DNA of 64,000 nt from Allomuricauda sp. (GTDB lineage Bacteria > Bacteroidota > Bacteroidia > Flavobacteriales > Flavobacteriaceae), in assembly GCF_013911645.1 (NCBI RefSeq), contig NZ_JACESV010000001.1:930001-994000 (forward strand), read 5' to 3'. Both the position numbers and the translations under genes were made by a program. Under the pieces are notes generated by a model. The model saw nothing but the letters and a program-made list of their open reading frames with translations. It was not told the DNA's origin and ran no database searches. Shown here in pieces: positions 41,688 to 50,504 of this stretch. The number at the start of each line of letters is the position of its first letter. The first letter of the stretch is position 1.

Positions 41688-42905
41688 TTAATTACTTAAG
41701 TAGTTTATTATTGCTGACTGGATATAATAACTTTTGACCGATTCAATAAGGTTTATTTGAAACTTCAATTGTAATTCTTGTACGTCTAACACGTCATTAA
41801 AATTGATAGTACCTGTCTCATAATTTTTTATCAATATTTCTTCGGCATCATTTGCCTGTTTTAAATTATCGGTTTGTACATTAAATTTAATCCTCGTAGC
41901 ATTTCTGTTATGTTGGGCTTGTGCCAAAAGCGTTTCAAGTTTGTTCAACCTGTCTTCCTTTTGAGATTTAATTTCCAATTGTCTTAATTCATTTTGCTTT
42001 GTGACAGATTTATACTTGTTATTAAATATTGGAATTGAGATAGATACCATCGGCATTACAATGTCTTTTCCGTTGTCAACAAAATTCATATCAGGACGTT
42101 CAGAAACTGGCACATAATCCAAACCAAAACCTATATTAGGTGCACTTTCTTTTTGGTTTAACAACTCCGATTGTTCAACCGATTCAAATAGCTTATCATA
42201 CTTTATGAGTTCTGGGTTTAACTGAAGGTTTTCAGTTAAGATTAAAGCATCCTCATCTGGAATAAACATCTCTTCAACTACGGTTACTGCAATATCCTCA
42301 TCCCGATTTAAAAGATTGTTGAAAGCTGTTTGTTCTGCCAAATAATCTTGCTCCAATACTTCTTTTTGCTGTACAAGTTCATTTTGCCTTATTTGCAGGC
42401 GAAGAACATCTACAGCAGATGCCTTACCAACTTCTACTGAAGTTAACGCCAAACGCTCATAGGTTTCTAAAAGCTCAATGTTCTTATCAAGCACTAATTG
42501 TTTTGCTCTGATGGCGTATAGCTCGTAATAAGATTGAGAAACTGCAAGTGCAAGTTTTCGCTTTGCAATCGCAATATCTACATATTGAGTTTCTGCCATT
42601 GAACTGGCATAATTTTCCCTTGCGGTAATAGTTCCAAACCAAGGCAGCATTTGTGATACCGAAAAGCGAGCACGTTGTGCACCTGTTCGGGTTTCGGGTT
42701 CGCTTACAAAATAACCTACTCCCACAACGGTATTTGGCAACCAATCTGCTTCATTAACTTTTTCTTCAGCTATATTATACCGCAATTCAAAAGCTTGAAT
42801 CTCTGGATTATTCTTCTCAGCTTCCTGAATGTACGTTGTCAAATCTTGTGCATTCGTTTTGGCTAAAGCAAAAAAAGCAAGTACTATTACAATTACATAT
42901 CTCAT
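41688..42905 (-). CDS. cusC: TolC-family outer-membrane efflux protein (CusC-like)
   Basis: Outer-membrane factor of 405 residues with a signal peptide (about 1-18) and two long coiled-coil repeats characteristic of TolC (LTTYIQEAEKNNPEIQAFEL near the start, then ALVSQSYYELYAIRA-like and ELRQLEIKSQKEDRLNKLETLL). The protein should form the outer channel of the Cu/Ag efflux pump with the adjacent CusA. It overlaps the cusA gene by four bases and lies two bases before the multicopper oxidase gene, giving a tight cusA-cusC-oxidase unit. Confidence 0.92.
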   Translation of the reverse strand: MRYVIVIVLAFFALAKTNAQDLTTYIQEAEKNNPEIQAFELRYNIAEEKVNEADWLPNTVVGVGYFVSEPETRTGAQRARFSVSQMLPWFGTITARENYASSMAETQYVDIAIAKRKLALAVSQSYYELYAIRAKQLVLDKNIELLETYERLALTSVEVGKASAVDVLRLQIRQNELVQQKEVLEQDYLAEQTAFNNLLNRDEDIAVTVVEEMFIPDEDALILTENLQLNPELIKYDKLFESVEQSELLNQKESAPNIGFGLDYVPVSERPDMNFVDNGKDIVMPMVSISIPIFNNKYKSVTKQNELRQLEIKSQKEDRLNKLETLLAQAQHNRNATRIKFNVQTDNLKQANDAEEILIKNYETGTINFNDVLDVQELQLKFQINLIESVKSYYIQSAIINYLSN

Positions 42906-45900
42906 TTTGTAGCTCTTTTTAATTGAAATTCGTGTTTCCAGCTAAATAATACTGGTACAACAAATAGGGTTATAAGCGCAATTAACATTCCTCCAAAGGA
43001 TGGAATTGCCATCGGAATCATAATATCACTACCTCGACCTGTTGATGTGAGTACAGGTAGTAAAGCAAGAATCGTGGTTGCCGTTGTCATTAAACAAGGT
43101 CGAATACGTTTTTCTCCTGCTTCGACTACGGATGCTCTAACCCCAGTTTTATCTGTTGGTTTGTTTTTATCAAATGTTTGAGTGAGATAAGTTGCCATTA
43201 CCACACCATCATCTGTTGCAATACCAAACAGGGCAATAAAGCCCACCCACACAGCTACACTTAAATTTATAGTGTGCATTTGGAACAGGTCTCGCAGGTT
43301 TTCTCCGAAAAAACTAAAATTCAGGAACCAATCCTGTCCATAACCCCAAATCATTAAGAACCCACCTGCAAAGGCTACGGCAATACCAGTAAATACCATT
43401 AGCGATGTACTTACCGAACGAAACTGAAAATAAAGAATTAGGAATATGATAATGAGAGCTAATGGTACTACAACACTTAAAGTTTTTTCAGCCCTTAATT
43501 GGTTCTCATACGTTCCTGTAAATCGGTAGTTGATTCCTTTTGGCACAATTAACTCGCCGTCATCAATCTTTTGCTGAATTAGGGCTTGGGCATTCTCCAC
43601 TACATCAACCTCTGCATAACCGTCCAGCTTATCAAAAAGCACATAGCCAACTAAAAAAGTGTCCTCACTTTTAATGACCTGAGGCCCTTGTTCGTATCTT
43701 ATAGTAGCCAACTCACTTAACGGAACTGGACTTCCTTTTTCTACAGGCACATAAATATCTTTTAAATCGTTTGGATTTGCGCGTAATTCTCTGGGGTAGC
43801 GCACACGAATACCATAACGCTCCCTACCTTCTACTGTTTGCGAAAGCACCATACCACCTACAGAAACCTGTATAACTTGCTGTACTTGCTCTATGGTTAT
43901 GCCATAGCGCGCAAGTCGTTCTCTATCAATATCAATAAGTAAATAAGGTTTCCCCACAATACGGTCGGCAAAGACAGCTTCGTCTTTAACGCCTTCGGCT
44001 TGTTTTAAGATATCTTCCAATTGTACCCCAAACGCCTCAATTTCTTTTAAATCCTGTCCTTTCACCTTAATGCCCATAGGTGCTCGCATACCAGTCTGTA
44101 GCATCACCAAGCGTGTTTCTATGGGTTGTAGCTTTGGTGCTGAAGTAACACCTGGAAGCTTTGTAACCCTTACGATTTCTTTCCAAATATCGTCTGGCGA
44201 TTCAATTTCAGGTCGCCAATTTCTAAAGTACTCTCCATCGTCATCTGGAATGAGCTGTGAACTTGTCACAGAGAATGGGTCTGTAATTTTTGAGGCTTTA
44301 TAGTCATCATCTTCTACTTCAATTTCGCTATTAGGGTTGGTTACTAAACTGCCATCCTTTAAAACAAATAAGCCGTCTTCGTTTACCTTAAAGCGTTGTC
44401 TTTTGCGATTTTCATTTAAAATATATTCAGATTTATATTGAATAACATTCTCATACATCGATAACGGTGCAGGGTCTAATGCTGATTCTGTACGCCCAGA
44501 TTTACCGACTACAGTTTCAATTTCTGGAATGCTCGCAACGGCCATATCGAGTTGCTGTAGGACGCGTTTATTTTCCTCCACACCTGCGTGTGGCATTGAA
44601 GTGGGCATTAACAGGAATGAACCCTCATTGAGTGAAGGCATAAACTCTTTACCAGTATTACGCATAATCATCACTCCAAAAATTACAATGGCAGTTGGTA
44701 TCGAAAGAAATAACAGCTTATTACGCAATGCCCAATTTAAAATTCGAACATAATAATTTCTAAAAAGTGTAAATACACCCAAAAGACCAAAACAGATAAG
44801 ACCAACGAAGATTAAGTTTATAAGGATACTTCTATCTACTCCCAGTGGTCTCCAATATTCCGCCAATAGGAATATGATAGCAAAAGCCGAAACAAATATA
44901 TTGATGATGTTGGCGCGTTTTGACGTAATCTTTTCCTTTAGTGAAAGGAAGCCAACAACGCCAAATGCAACTAATATTAATCCAAGCGGATAGCCTAAAA
45001 TTAAAGATAAAACGCCAAAAACAATCAATGCTCCATTTAGCATATAACTAAAAGAAGTTTTTAAATTTCTCTTTTTAAATAAATAGGCCGCAAATGGTGG
45101 AATTAAAAATAGGGCAACAATAAGAGCTGCGGTGAGTGCTGCCGTTTTTGTAAATGCCAATGGCCTAAACAATTTCCCTTCTGCACCAATCATAGTAAAT
45201 ACAGGAATGAAACTAATAATAGTGGTCATTACTGCCGTTAAGATGGCGCCAGAAACTTCGGCAGTCGCATTATAAACTACCGTATTCATAGGTAGCTTTT
45301 CTTCATTTTCATCAATATGCCGCAAGACATTTTCCGAAAGGATAACGCCCACATCGACCATAGTTCCAATAGCAATTGCAATACCAGATAAGGCGACAAT
45401 ATTTGCATCTACATTGAACAGTTTCATAGAAATAAAGACCATCAAAACCGCAACAGGCAATAATCCGGAAATCAATACGGAAGCCCTTAAATTGAAGACC
45501 ATTATGATAATCACAAAAATGGTTATCAATATCTCTAAAGTTAGCGCTTCATCAAGTGTGCCCAAGGTTTCTTGGATTAGTTCTGTTCTGTCATAAAAGG
45601 GTACGATGGTTAATTGCGAAGTCCTCCCATCGCTTAATGTTTTTGATGGAAGCCCAGAACTTAACTCGTTTATTTTTTCTTTAACATTGTTGATGACTTC
45701 CATAGGATTGGCCCCATAACGAGCCACTACAACACCACCAACAACCTCGGCTCCTTCCTTGTCCAATAAGCCTCTTCTTGTAGCAGGACCGTGTGTTACT
45801 TTCGCAATATCCTTTATACGGATGGATGTAAAATCTTTTGAAGTAACTACCGCGTTTTCTAAATCAGATAGTTTCTTAATATAACCCAATCCTCTTATAA

Positions 45901-46642
45901 GGTATTCAGCTTGGTTGATTTCAAGCGTTTGTGCACCAACATCTTTGTTGCTTTGTTTTACTGCTTTTACAACCTCACTCAAGCCTATGTTGTATTGCCG
46001 CATTAATTCGGGATTAACATCCACTTGATATTCCAAAACATATCCGCCGATGGAAGCCACTTCGGAAACACCACTCGCCGAAGACAGTGCGTATTTTACG
46101 TAGAAATCCTGAATGCTTCGTAATTCCTGTAAATCCCATCCACCTGTAACATTACCATCTTTATCACGTCCCTCAAGGGTGTACCAATATATTTGCCCTA
46201 ATCCTGTGGCATCGGGACCTAGAGCTGGATTAACGCCTTCTGGTAGAAGTCCGGCTGGTAATGAGTTTAATTTTTCAAGTATTCGGCTTCTGCTCCAATA
46301 AAATTCAATATCTTCTTCGAAAATGATATAAATGCTCGAAAACCCGAACATAGATGAACTACGTATTGTTTTAACCCCTGGAATACCAAGAAGCGATGTG
46401 GTTAGAGGATAAGTAATTTGATCCTCAATATCTTGAGGGGAACGACCATCCCATTTAGTAAATACAATTTGTTGGTTTTCGCCAATATCTGGTATGGCAT
46501 CTACGGCAACAGGGTCTCGAGGAAGTGAGCCTGTATTCCATTCAAACGGGGCGTTTACGACTCCCCAAGCAATAAAAAGTGCAAGTAGTAGAACGGCTAC
46601 TAGCTTGTTCTCGATTAAAAATTTGATGCTTTTATTCAGCAT
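42902..46642 (-). CDS. cusA: Heavy-metal RND efflux transporter (CusA/CzcA-like)
   Basis: Inner-membrane proton-driven pump of 1246 residues, longer than E. coli CusA (about 1050). Family features are PFEWNTGSLPRDPVAVDAIPDIGENQQIV near the N-terminus, the first membrane domain with IGTMVDVGVILSENVLRHI, and the second with FGIATDDGVVMATYL, whose acidic residues are the proton relay. Extra length comes from a hydrophobic insertion after helix 6 (about 520-620) that adds further membrane segments. The adaptor cusB lies separately at 32535-34337. Metal specificity, Cu/Ag or divalent cations, cannot be settled, but the surrounding genes favour Cu/Ag. Confidence 0.95.
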   Translation of the reverse strand: MLNKSIKFLIENKLVAVLLLALFIAWGVVNAPFEWNTGSLPRDPVAVDAIPDIGENQQIVFTKWDGRSPQDIEDQITYPLTTSLLGIPGVKTIRSSSMFGFSSIYIIFEEDIEFYWSRSRILEKLNSLPAGLLPEGVNPALGPDATGLGQIYWYTLEGRDKDGNVTGGWDLQELRSIQDFYVKYALSSASGVSEVASIGGYVLEYQVDVNPELMRQYNIGLSEVVKAVKQSNKDVGAQTLEINQAEYLIRGLGYIKKLSDLENAVVTSKDFTSIRIKDIAKVTHGPATRRGLLDKEGAEVVGGVVVARYGANPMEVINNVKEKINELSSGLPSKTLSDGRTSQLTIVPFYDRTELIQETLGTLDEALTLEILITIFVIIIMVFNLRASVLISGLLPVAVLMVFISMKLFNVDANIVALSGIAIAIGTMVDVGVILSENVLRHIDENEEKLPMNTVVYNATAEVSGAILTAVMTTIISFIPVFTMIGAEGKLFRPLAFTKTAALTAALIVALFLIPPFAAYLFKKRNLKTSFSYMLNGALIVFGVLSLILGYPLGLILVAFGVVGFLSLKEKITSKRANIINIFVSAFAIIFLLAEYWRPLGVDRSILINLIFVGLICFGLLGVFTLFRNYYVRILNWALRNKLLFLSIPTAIVIFGVMIMRNTGKEFMPSLNEGSFLLMPTSMPHAGVEENKRVLQQLDMAVASIPEIETVVGKSGRTESALDPAPLSMYENVIQYKSEYILNENRKRQRFKVNEDGLFVLKDGSLVTNPNSEIEVEDDDYKASKITDPFSVTSSQLIPDDDGEYFRNWRPEIESPDDIWKEIVRVTKLPGVTSAPKLQPIETRLVMLQTGMRAPMGIKVKGQDLKEIEAFGVQLEDILKQAEGVKDEAVFADRIVGKPYLLIDIDRERLARYGITIEQVQQVIQVSVGGMVLSQTVEGRERYGIRVRYPRELRANPNDLKDIYVPVEKGSPVPLSELATIRYEQGPQVIKSEDTFLVGYVLFDKLDGYAEVDVVENAQALIQQKIDDGELIVPKGINYRFTGTYENQLRAEKTLSVVVPLALIIIFLILYFQFRSVSTSLMVFTGIAVAFAGGFLMIWGYGQDWFLNFSFFGENLRDLFQMHTINLSVAVWVGFIALFGIATDDGVVMATYLTQTFDKNKPTDKTGVRASVVEAGEKRIRPCLMTTATTILALLPVLTSTGRGSDIMIPMAIPSFGGMLIALITLFVVPVLFSWKHEFQLKRATK

Positions 46643-46679
46643 GTGTATTGATTGTTAAACAGTTAAACATTGAATAAGA

Positions 46680-46767
46680 TTCTGATGCAATCAGAAAATT
46701 AAACACAACGAAATGACCCCAGAATGGTTATAACCATTAGGATAATCTTTCCGATAGTTATCGGAAA
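46680..46767. promoter_or_regulatory. Three inverted repeats upstream of cusA
   Basis: TTCTGAT/ATCAGAA with a three-base loop (46680-46696), the uninterrupted palindrome AATGGTTATAACCATT (46723-46738), and TTTCCGATA/TATCGGAAA with a two-base loop (46748-46767). They lie between cusA and the HYC gene. The first two are good operator candidates; the third may be a terminator or attenuator of the HYC transcript, although no clear T-run follows. Confidence 0.55.
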
Positions 46768-46777
46768 CTGTTTAAAA

Positions 46778-47194
46778 TCAAATTAAATACGTCTCGTGCA
46801 GTTTTTGTATATCCCGTATGAGAAAGGGAACCGCATAATCTCTAAATGGTACAATGTGTGAATCAAGAGTCTCAAAGAGATTGATATAAGAATGTACAAA
46901 AGAGACAACAAAGACTTGTTGCTCAAAATTTAAGGTGTTAAAAGACATCTTCAGGTCGTCCTGACCTTCAACAACTAATTGCTTATCTGAACAGCAGGAA
47001 TCATCCTGAACTTCACTTTGACAATCATTTTTGGATAGTTGCTTATCCATTCCGCAAGTTTCAACGTGCCCAAATAAAGAAGAATCCACTAAAGTATCGC
47101 CACAGTAATGACTATCAATAGTAAAAGAAACTGTTGACAATAGCACGATAAGTGCCAAACAAACGGATGATATTTTATGAAAAACTTTTTTCAT
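46778..47194 (-). CDS. HYC_CC_PP-family secreted protein, copy 1
   Basis: Exported protein of 138 residues. The signal helix (FHKISSVCLALIVLLSTVSF) is followed by the family hallmarks HYC (about 29-31) and DSCCSDK in the middle, and a hydrophobic C-terminal segment (VVSFVHSYINLFETLDSHIVPF). The HYC and CC motifs look like thiol/imidazole metal ligands in the periplasm. The family is known from Bacteroidetes metal clusters but has no assigned role. It lies upstream of cusA, with a possible operator or terminator region between. Confidence 0.85.
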   Translation of the reverse strand: MKKVFHKISSVCLALIVLLSTVSFTIDSHYCGDTLVDSSLFGHVETCGMDKQLSKNDCQSEVQDDSCCSDKQLVVEGQDDLKMSFNTLNFEQQVFVVSFVHSYINLFETLDSHIVPFRDYAVPFLIRDIQKLHETYLI

Positions 47195-47474
47195 TAATGT
47201 TGCAAATTTATAAAAAATTTATCTCAATTTGTTTATTTAACAATTTTTTTTTAAATGTTTATTTTGCACGAAACCGCTTAAATATTATTTGCAAATAAAA
47301 TTCTTTTGCAGCTTCCTTTATATGATATAAATCATAGTTCTGTTGAACTTTTAGAATTATATTTGTACTGATTAATTTTGTTGTTTTTTTGTAAAAAATT
47401 GATAATAAAATAATTGAACAGTTGAATTTTATTTTCCAAAATCCTTTAATGTTAATCAAAATTTATTAATTTTT

Positions 47475-47897
47475 GTGAAATCTTTTTTTACTAAAATACT
47501 GTCCTTCTTTTTAGCAGTTTTTATACTGTTTTCCACCACATCCTTTACGGTAAATATGCACTTTTGCTGTAATAAAATGGTGGATTTGGCTTTTTTTAGT
47601 AAAGCAGAATCTTGTATGGAGACTGCACAGAAAAAAGATAATAATTCCAAGCAATGTACTACAATACAAGAGAAAGACTGTTGCGATAATAAGACCATCT
47701 TGAAAGAAGGAGATGACACCTTCAAGAAGGCCAATACAATTTCAGAGATTGAAACTTTAGTTTTCTTAAACAACTTCGTCTATTCTTATATCAACCTTTT
47801 TGAAGGTTTAGAGAAAAACAAAGTTTCTTTTAAGGCTTATAGGCCACCTTTGCTATCCACAGACCTTGTAATCCTCAACGAGTCCTTTTTAATTTGA
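47475..47897 (+). CDS. HYC_CC_PP-family secreted protein, copy 2
   Basis: Paralogue of the minus-strand gene at 46778-47194 and divergent from it. It appears to start at GTG 47475 (MKSFFTKILSFFLAVFILF), and has 140 residues with a signal helix. HFCCNK replaces the HYC motif (HFC with an extra Cys), and EKDCCDNK provides the CC motif. The C-terminal part (LNNFVYSYINLFEGLEKNKVSF) closely resembles copy 1. A possible -7 box, TATATTTG, lies at 47358-47365. The pair may serve as periplasmic metal traps or sensors for the two flanking transcripts. Confidence 0.82.
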   Translation: MKSFFTKILSFFLAVFILFSTTSFTVNMHFCCNKMVDLAFFSKAESCMETAQKKDNNSKQCTTIQEKDCCDNKTILKEGDDTFKKANTISEIETLVFLNNFVYSYINLFEGLEKNKVSFKAYRPPLLSTDLVILNESFLI

Positions 47898-48030
47898 TTT
47901 TCTACTTCGCAGGTTAAAATTAATCTGCATTGCCTCTATAGCCAATATTTCACTTCTGGCTAACATTTGTTGTACCCTATTCTCAACAACGCTACACAAT
48001 ATTAATCCTGTTAGGCTAAACCTATCAGAC

Positions 48031-48049
48031 CATTGAGCTAAACTCAATG
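48031..48049. promoter_or_regulatory. Palindrome in front of AraC-type regulator gene
   Basis: Perfect seven-base inverted repeat CATTGAG/CTCAATG with a five-base spacer, ending 17 bases before the start codon of the AraC-type gene. It may be its own operator. Confidence 0.5.
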
Positions 48050-48066
48050 ACAATACATTATATACT

Positions 48067-48648
48067 ATGAACAAACCAAAAGAATTTTGGATTAAGAATA
48101 TGGTCTGTAACCGCTGCTTAAAAGTAATTAAACAAGAATTACAAGAACTTGAAGTTACAGTGCTTTCCTTGGAATTAGGAAGGTTGCTGGTAGAAGCACA
48201 AAAAAAAACGAACAATGAAATTATCGATACCGTTACAAGTGTACTTCACGCCAATAATTTTGAAATTGTTCAGAATGAAGAAGAAATGCTCACAGAAAGA
48301 ATCAAGATTATTCTAATAGAACAATTGCAAGAGCTACCGTTACATATTAAGGTAAAAACATCTGAACTATTGGCTTCAAGACTTCATAAAGATTACAAGA
48401 TATTGAGCAGATTGTTTTCAGCAAATCAACAGACAACCATTGAAAAGTACTTTATCAAATTAAAAATAGAAAAAGTCAAAGAGCTCATTCAGCTTAAACA
48501 ACATTCCTTTTCAGATATAGGATATTTATTGGACTACAGTAGTGTCAACCACCTGTCTAGACAGTTTAAGGAAGTGGTGGGAATGAGTATGACCGATTAC
48601 AAAAACACAGGAAATTGGAAACGGAATTTCTATGATGAAATTATATAG
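48067..48648 (+). CDS. AraC-family regulator with N-terminal HMA-like metal site, copy 2
   Basis: Regulator of 193 residues with the architecture of the one at 31725-32291. The N-terminus reads EFWIKNMVCNRCLKVIKQELQEL (CxxC at about 14-17, shown in parts), matching the HMA-like opening of the other copy, and the C-terminal AraC domain is SFSDIGYLLDYSSVNHLSRQFKEVVGMSMTDYK. The two copies flank the large efflux group. It is preceded by a seven-base palindrome. I infer a metal-responsive activator; the lack of any other recognised regulator nearby makes it a good candidate for controlling the plus-strand metal genes. Confidence 0.85.
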   Translation: MNKPKEFWIKNMVCNRCLKVIKQELQELEVTVLSLELGRLLVEAQKKTNNEIIDTVTSVLHANNFEIVQNEEEMLTERIKIILIEQLQELPLHIKVKTSELLASRLHKDYKILSRLFSANQQTTIEKYFIKLKIEKVKELIQLKQHSFSDIGYLLDYSSVNHLSRQFKEVVGMSMTDYKNTGNWKRNFYDEII

Positions 48649-48717
48649 ATATCAACGAAAGTTATGCAGACAAAAGCTTAAGGCAATGGTTAATTTCATC
48701 AAATTAAATTAAACAAA

Positions 48718-49317
48718 ATGAAAAAACTACTTATCACATTAGTATTAATTCCCTTTATAGGAATTGCACAAACCTTTGAAAATTTAGACTACATCTCGCC
48801 TTTTAGCAATGGCGTCGCTGCCATTAAAAAAGGGAACGAATGGGGTTTTATTGACCCAGAAGGAAATTTAATCGTTGATTTTCGAAATGATTTGGTGGCA
48901 ACCAAAACAGACAATGCAAGCTACCCTATATTCAGTAACGGAAAATGCCTGATTGCAAACCAAAAAGATGGCGTGCTCTATTATGGCTATATCGATAAAA
49001 CTGGAAAAACTGTCATCACTCCACAATTCCTCAATGCCAACAACTTTCAATATGGCAAAGCCTTGGTGTTAAAAGTTGAAAAAGAAACCATTGGCTATAA
49101 TGACATTTTCAAAAAAGACGTGGTAAACTACCATTATTTTGAGCTTGTTATAGATGAGAATGGTAATACCATTGACCATTTAACGCAATTGGCCATTCAC
49201 GTCTCGCCAAAAGATAAGAATGATAAAAATCCACCTGCCATCACATCAAAATTGATTTCGGAAAATTTGGTGGCAGTTAAAGGTAATAATAAGAAGTGGC
49301 GTATAAAAAAAATCTAA
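48718..49317 (+). CDS. Secreted WG-repeat protein
   Basis: Exported protein of 199 residues. After a signal peptide (about 1-18, ending GIAQ) come WG repeats such as NGVAAIKKGNEWGFIDPEGNLIVDF and DGVLYYGYIDKTGKTVITPQF. WG repeats form beta-strand stacks and usually mediate binding to other proteins. Here there are about three repeats, fewer than in long members. It is separated by 69 bases from the AraC gene and is followed by a hairpin with a short T/A run. The role in the island is not clear. Confidence 0.85.
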   Translation: MKKLLITLVLIPFIGIAQTFENLDYISPFSNGVAAIKKGNEWGFIDPEGNLIVDFRNDLVATKTDNASYPIFSNGKCLIANQKDGVLYYGYIDKTGKTVITPQFLNANNFQYGKALVLKVEKETIGYNDIFKKDVVNYHYFELVIDENGNTIDHLTQLAIHVSPKDKNDKNPPAITSKLISENLVAVKGNNKKWRIKKI

Positions 49318-49399
49318 TAATATTGAAAATACACATAACATATAAGAAATTCAAAAAGATTATAACCTTTTTAAAATCTGCGAATTAATAGTTGATAAT

Positions 49400-49440
49400 C
49401 CATTCCCTCAACTATAAACATTTAGATTGTTGGGAATGGG
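49400..49440 (+). terminator. Candidate terminator after WG-repeat gene
   Basis: Arms CCATTCCC-T-CAAC and GTTGGGAATGG (one bulged T) around about 16 bases, followed by TTTATAAAAATT. The stem is good but the T-run is short. Confidence 0.5.
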
Positions 49441-49482
49441 TTTATAAAAATTAAAATAAATGTTTAACTCAAAAAATAAATT

Positions 49483-49962
49483 ATGAAAACACTACTAATT
49501 GTTTTATCGGCAGTTGGGCTTTTAAGCTTAAACAGTTGCAAACAAGAAACAAACACTCAGGCACTAATGGAAAACCCTGAAACTCGCACAGAAGTTTTTA
49601 ATGCCATTTCCAAAAATCACGACTATATGACCGAATTTATGGAAAGTATGCACGACAACCAACACGCAATGCAAATGATGCAGGGCAACAAAAAAATGAT
49701 GAGCTCAATGATGCAAGGAGAAGGAATGCAAATGATGATGAAAGACAGTACAATGATGCACTCAATGATGGACGGAATGATGAATGACGGCAAAATGATG
49801 GGCACTATGATGAAAATGATGCACGAAAAAGGGATGATGAGCGAAGACTGTATGGAATCCTGCTCAAAGATGATGGGCGAAAAAGGAATGGATATGCAGG
49901 GTATGGACAAGATGGACGATATGGATAGTCCAACCAAAGGTGAGCATACCGAGCATCATTAA
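49483..49962 (+). CDS. Methionine-rich copper/silver-binding lipoprotein
   Basis: Lipoprotein of 159 residues: the lipobox LNSCKQE has Cys at about 19. From about residue 50 the chain is dominated by Met, with 38 Met residues in total and runs such as MQMMQ, KKMMSSMM, MQMMMKD and TMMKMMH, plus scattered His and Cys (DCMESC). Met-rich chains of this kind bind Cu(I) or Ag(I) outside the cytoplasm. It opens the plus-strand run that leads into the small metal-binding membrane genes. The extreme composition is unlikely to be an artefact because the frame is open and followed by a clean next gene. Confidence 0.85.
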   Translation: MKTLLIVLSAVGLLSLNSCKQETNTQALMENPETRTEVFNAISKNHDYMTEFMESMHDNQHAMQMMQGNKKMMSSMMQGEGMQMMMKDSTMMHSMMDGMMNDGKMMGTMMKMMHEKGMMSEDCMESCSKMMGEKGMDMQGMDKMDDMDSPTKGEHTEHH

Positions 49963-49986
49963 TTTTAACTTTTAAAATAAACAACA

Positions 49987-50256
49987 ATGAAAAATAATCA
50001 CTGGATATGGATGGTCATCGGTTGTGGATTACCATTACTGTTTATCTTTTTTGCACCATCATTAGGTATAGGAAGCAGTTCGTCTCTATTCATCTTCATC
50101 CTCTTTATGTTTGCTTGTCACTTATTTATGCCTCACGGTTCACATCGCCACGGTGGGCACAATCATTCACAGAATAGACAAAGAGAAAACGAACACGGTA
50201 AAGATGTTTCAAAAACAGAACCAAAAGATGAACACAAAGGGCATCATCACCATTAA
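49987..50256 (+). CDS. His-rich small membrane protein (DUF2933-like)
   Basis: Protein of 89 residues with two membrane helices (WMVIGCGLPLLFIFFAPSLGIG and LFIFILFMFACHLFM) followed by a His-rich tail (HGSHRHGGHNHSQN and the final GHHHH). The layout resembles DUF2933 proteins of metal clusters. The tail can bind several metal ions and probably faces one side of the membrane. It follows the Met-rich lipoprotein gene by 24 bases and precedes the HMA gene by seven. Confidence 0.75.
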   Translation: MKNNHWIWMVIGCGLPLLFIFFAPSLGIGSSSSLFIFILFMFACHLFMPHGSHRHGGHNHSQNRQRENEHGKDVSKTEPKDEHKGHHHH

Positions 50257-50263
50257 ATACTAA

Positions 50264-50482
50264 ATGATGAAACAAAAATTTCAAATAAGCGGAATCAGCT
50301 GCGGTGGATGTGTATCAAGAGTAAAAAAGACTTTAGAAGAACATCCCAATATAGAAAAAGCAGAGATCTTTTTGGCACCAAAAGGTGCTGCACTTATCAC
50401 GATGAATGAAGCACTTTCTGTTGCCGAATTACAAAAGCAACTTGATGGGCTCAATGGTTATACAATTACAGAATTAAATTAA
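50264..50482 (+). CDS. Small HMA-domain metal chaperone
   Basis: Single HMA domain of 72 residues with the metal site ISCGGCVSR near residue 12 and no signal peptide, so a cytoplasmic copper chaperone. The ending LDGLNGYTITELN is shorter than usual. Two adjacent ATG codons (50264 and 50267) are possible starts. It is distinct from the CopZ-like protein at 23770-23982, with which it shares the CGGC core. It is part of the plus-strand metal group. Confidence 0.88.
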   Translation: MMKQKFQISGISCGGCVSRVKKTLEEHPNIEKAEIFLAPKGAALITMNEALSVAELQKQLDGLNGYTITELN

Positions 50483-50504
50483 CAACAACTTAAAACCAAA
50501 AATT

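Noticed and set aside
22984..47194. MerR-type regulator, CueR or CusRS two-component system
   Set aside because: None was found; the recognised regulators are ArsR, CsoR-like and two AraC-type proteins.
19728..47976. Fifteen-base match AACATTTGTTGTACC at 19728 and 47962, considered as attachment sites
   Set aside because: A chance match of this length is expected somewhere in an AT-rich window of this size, the flanks differ, and the second copy lies inside the metal region with no gene break.
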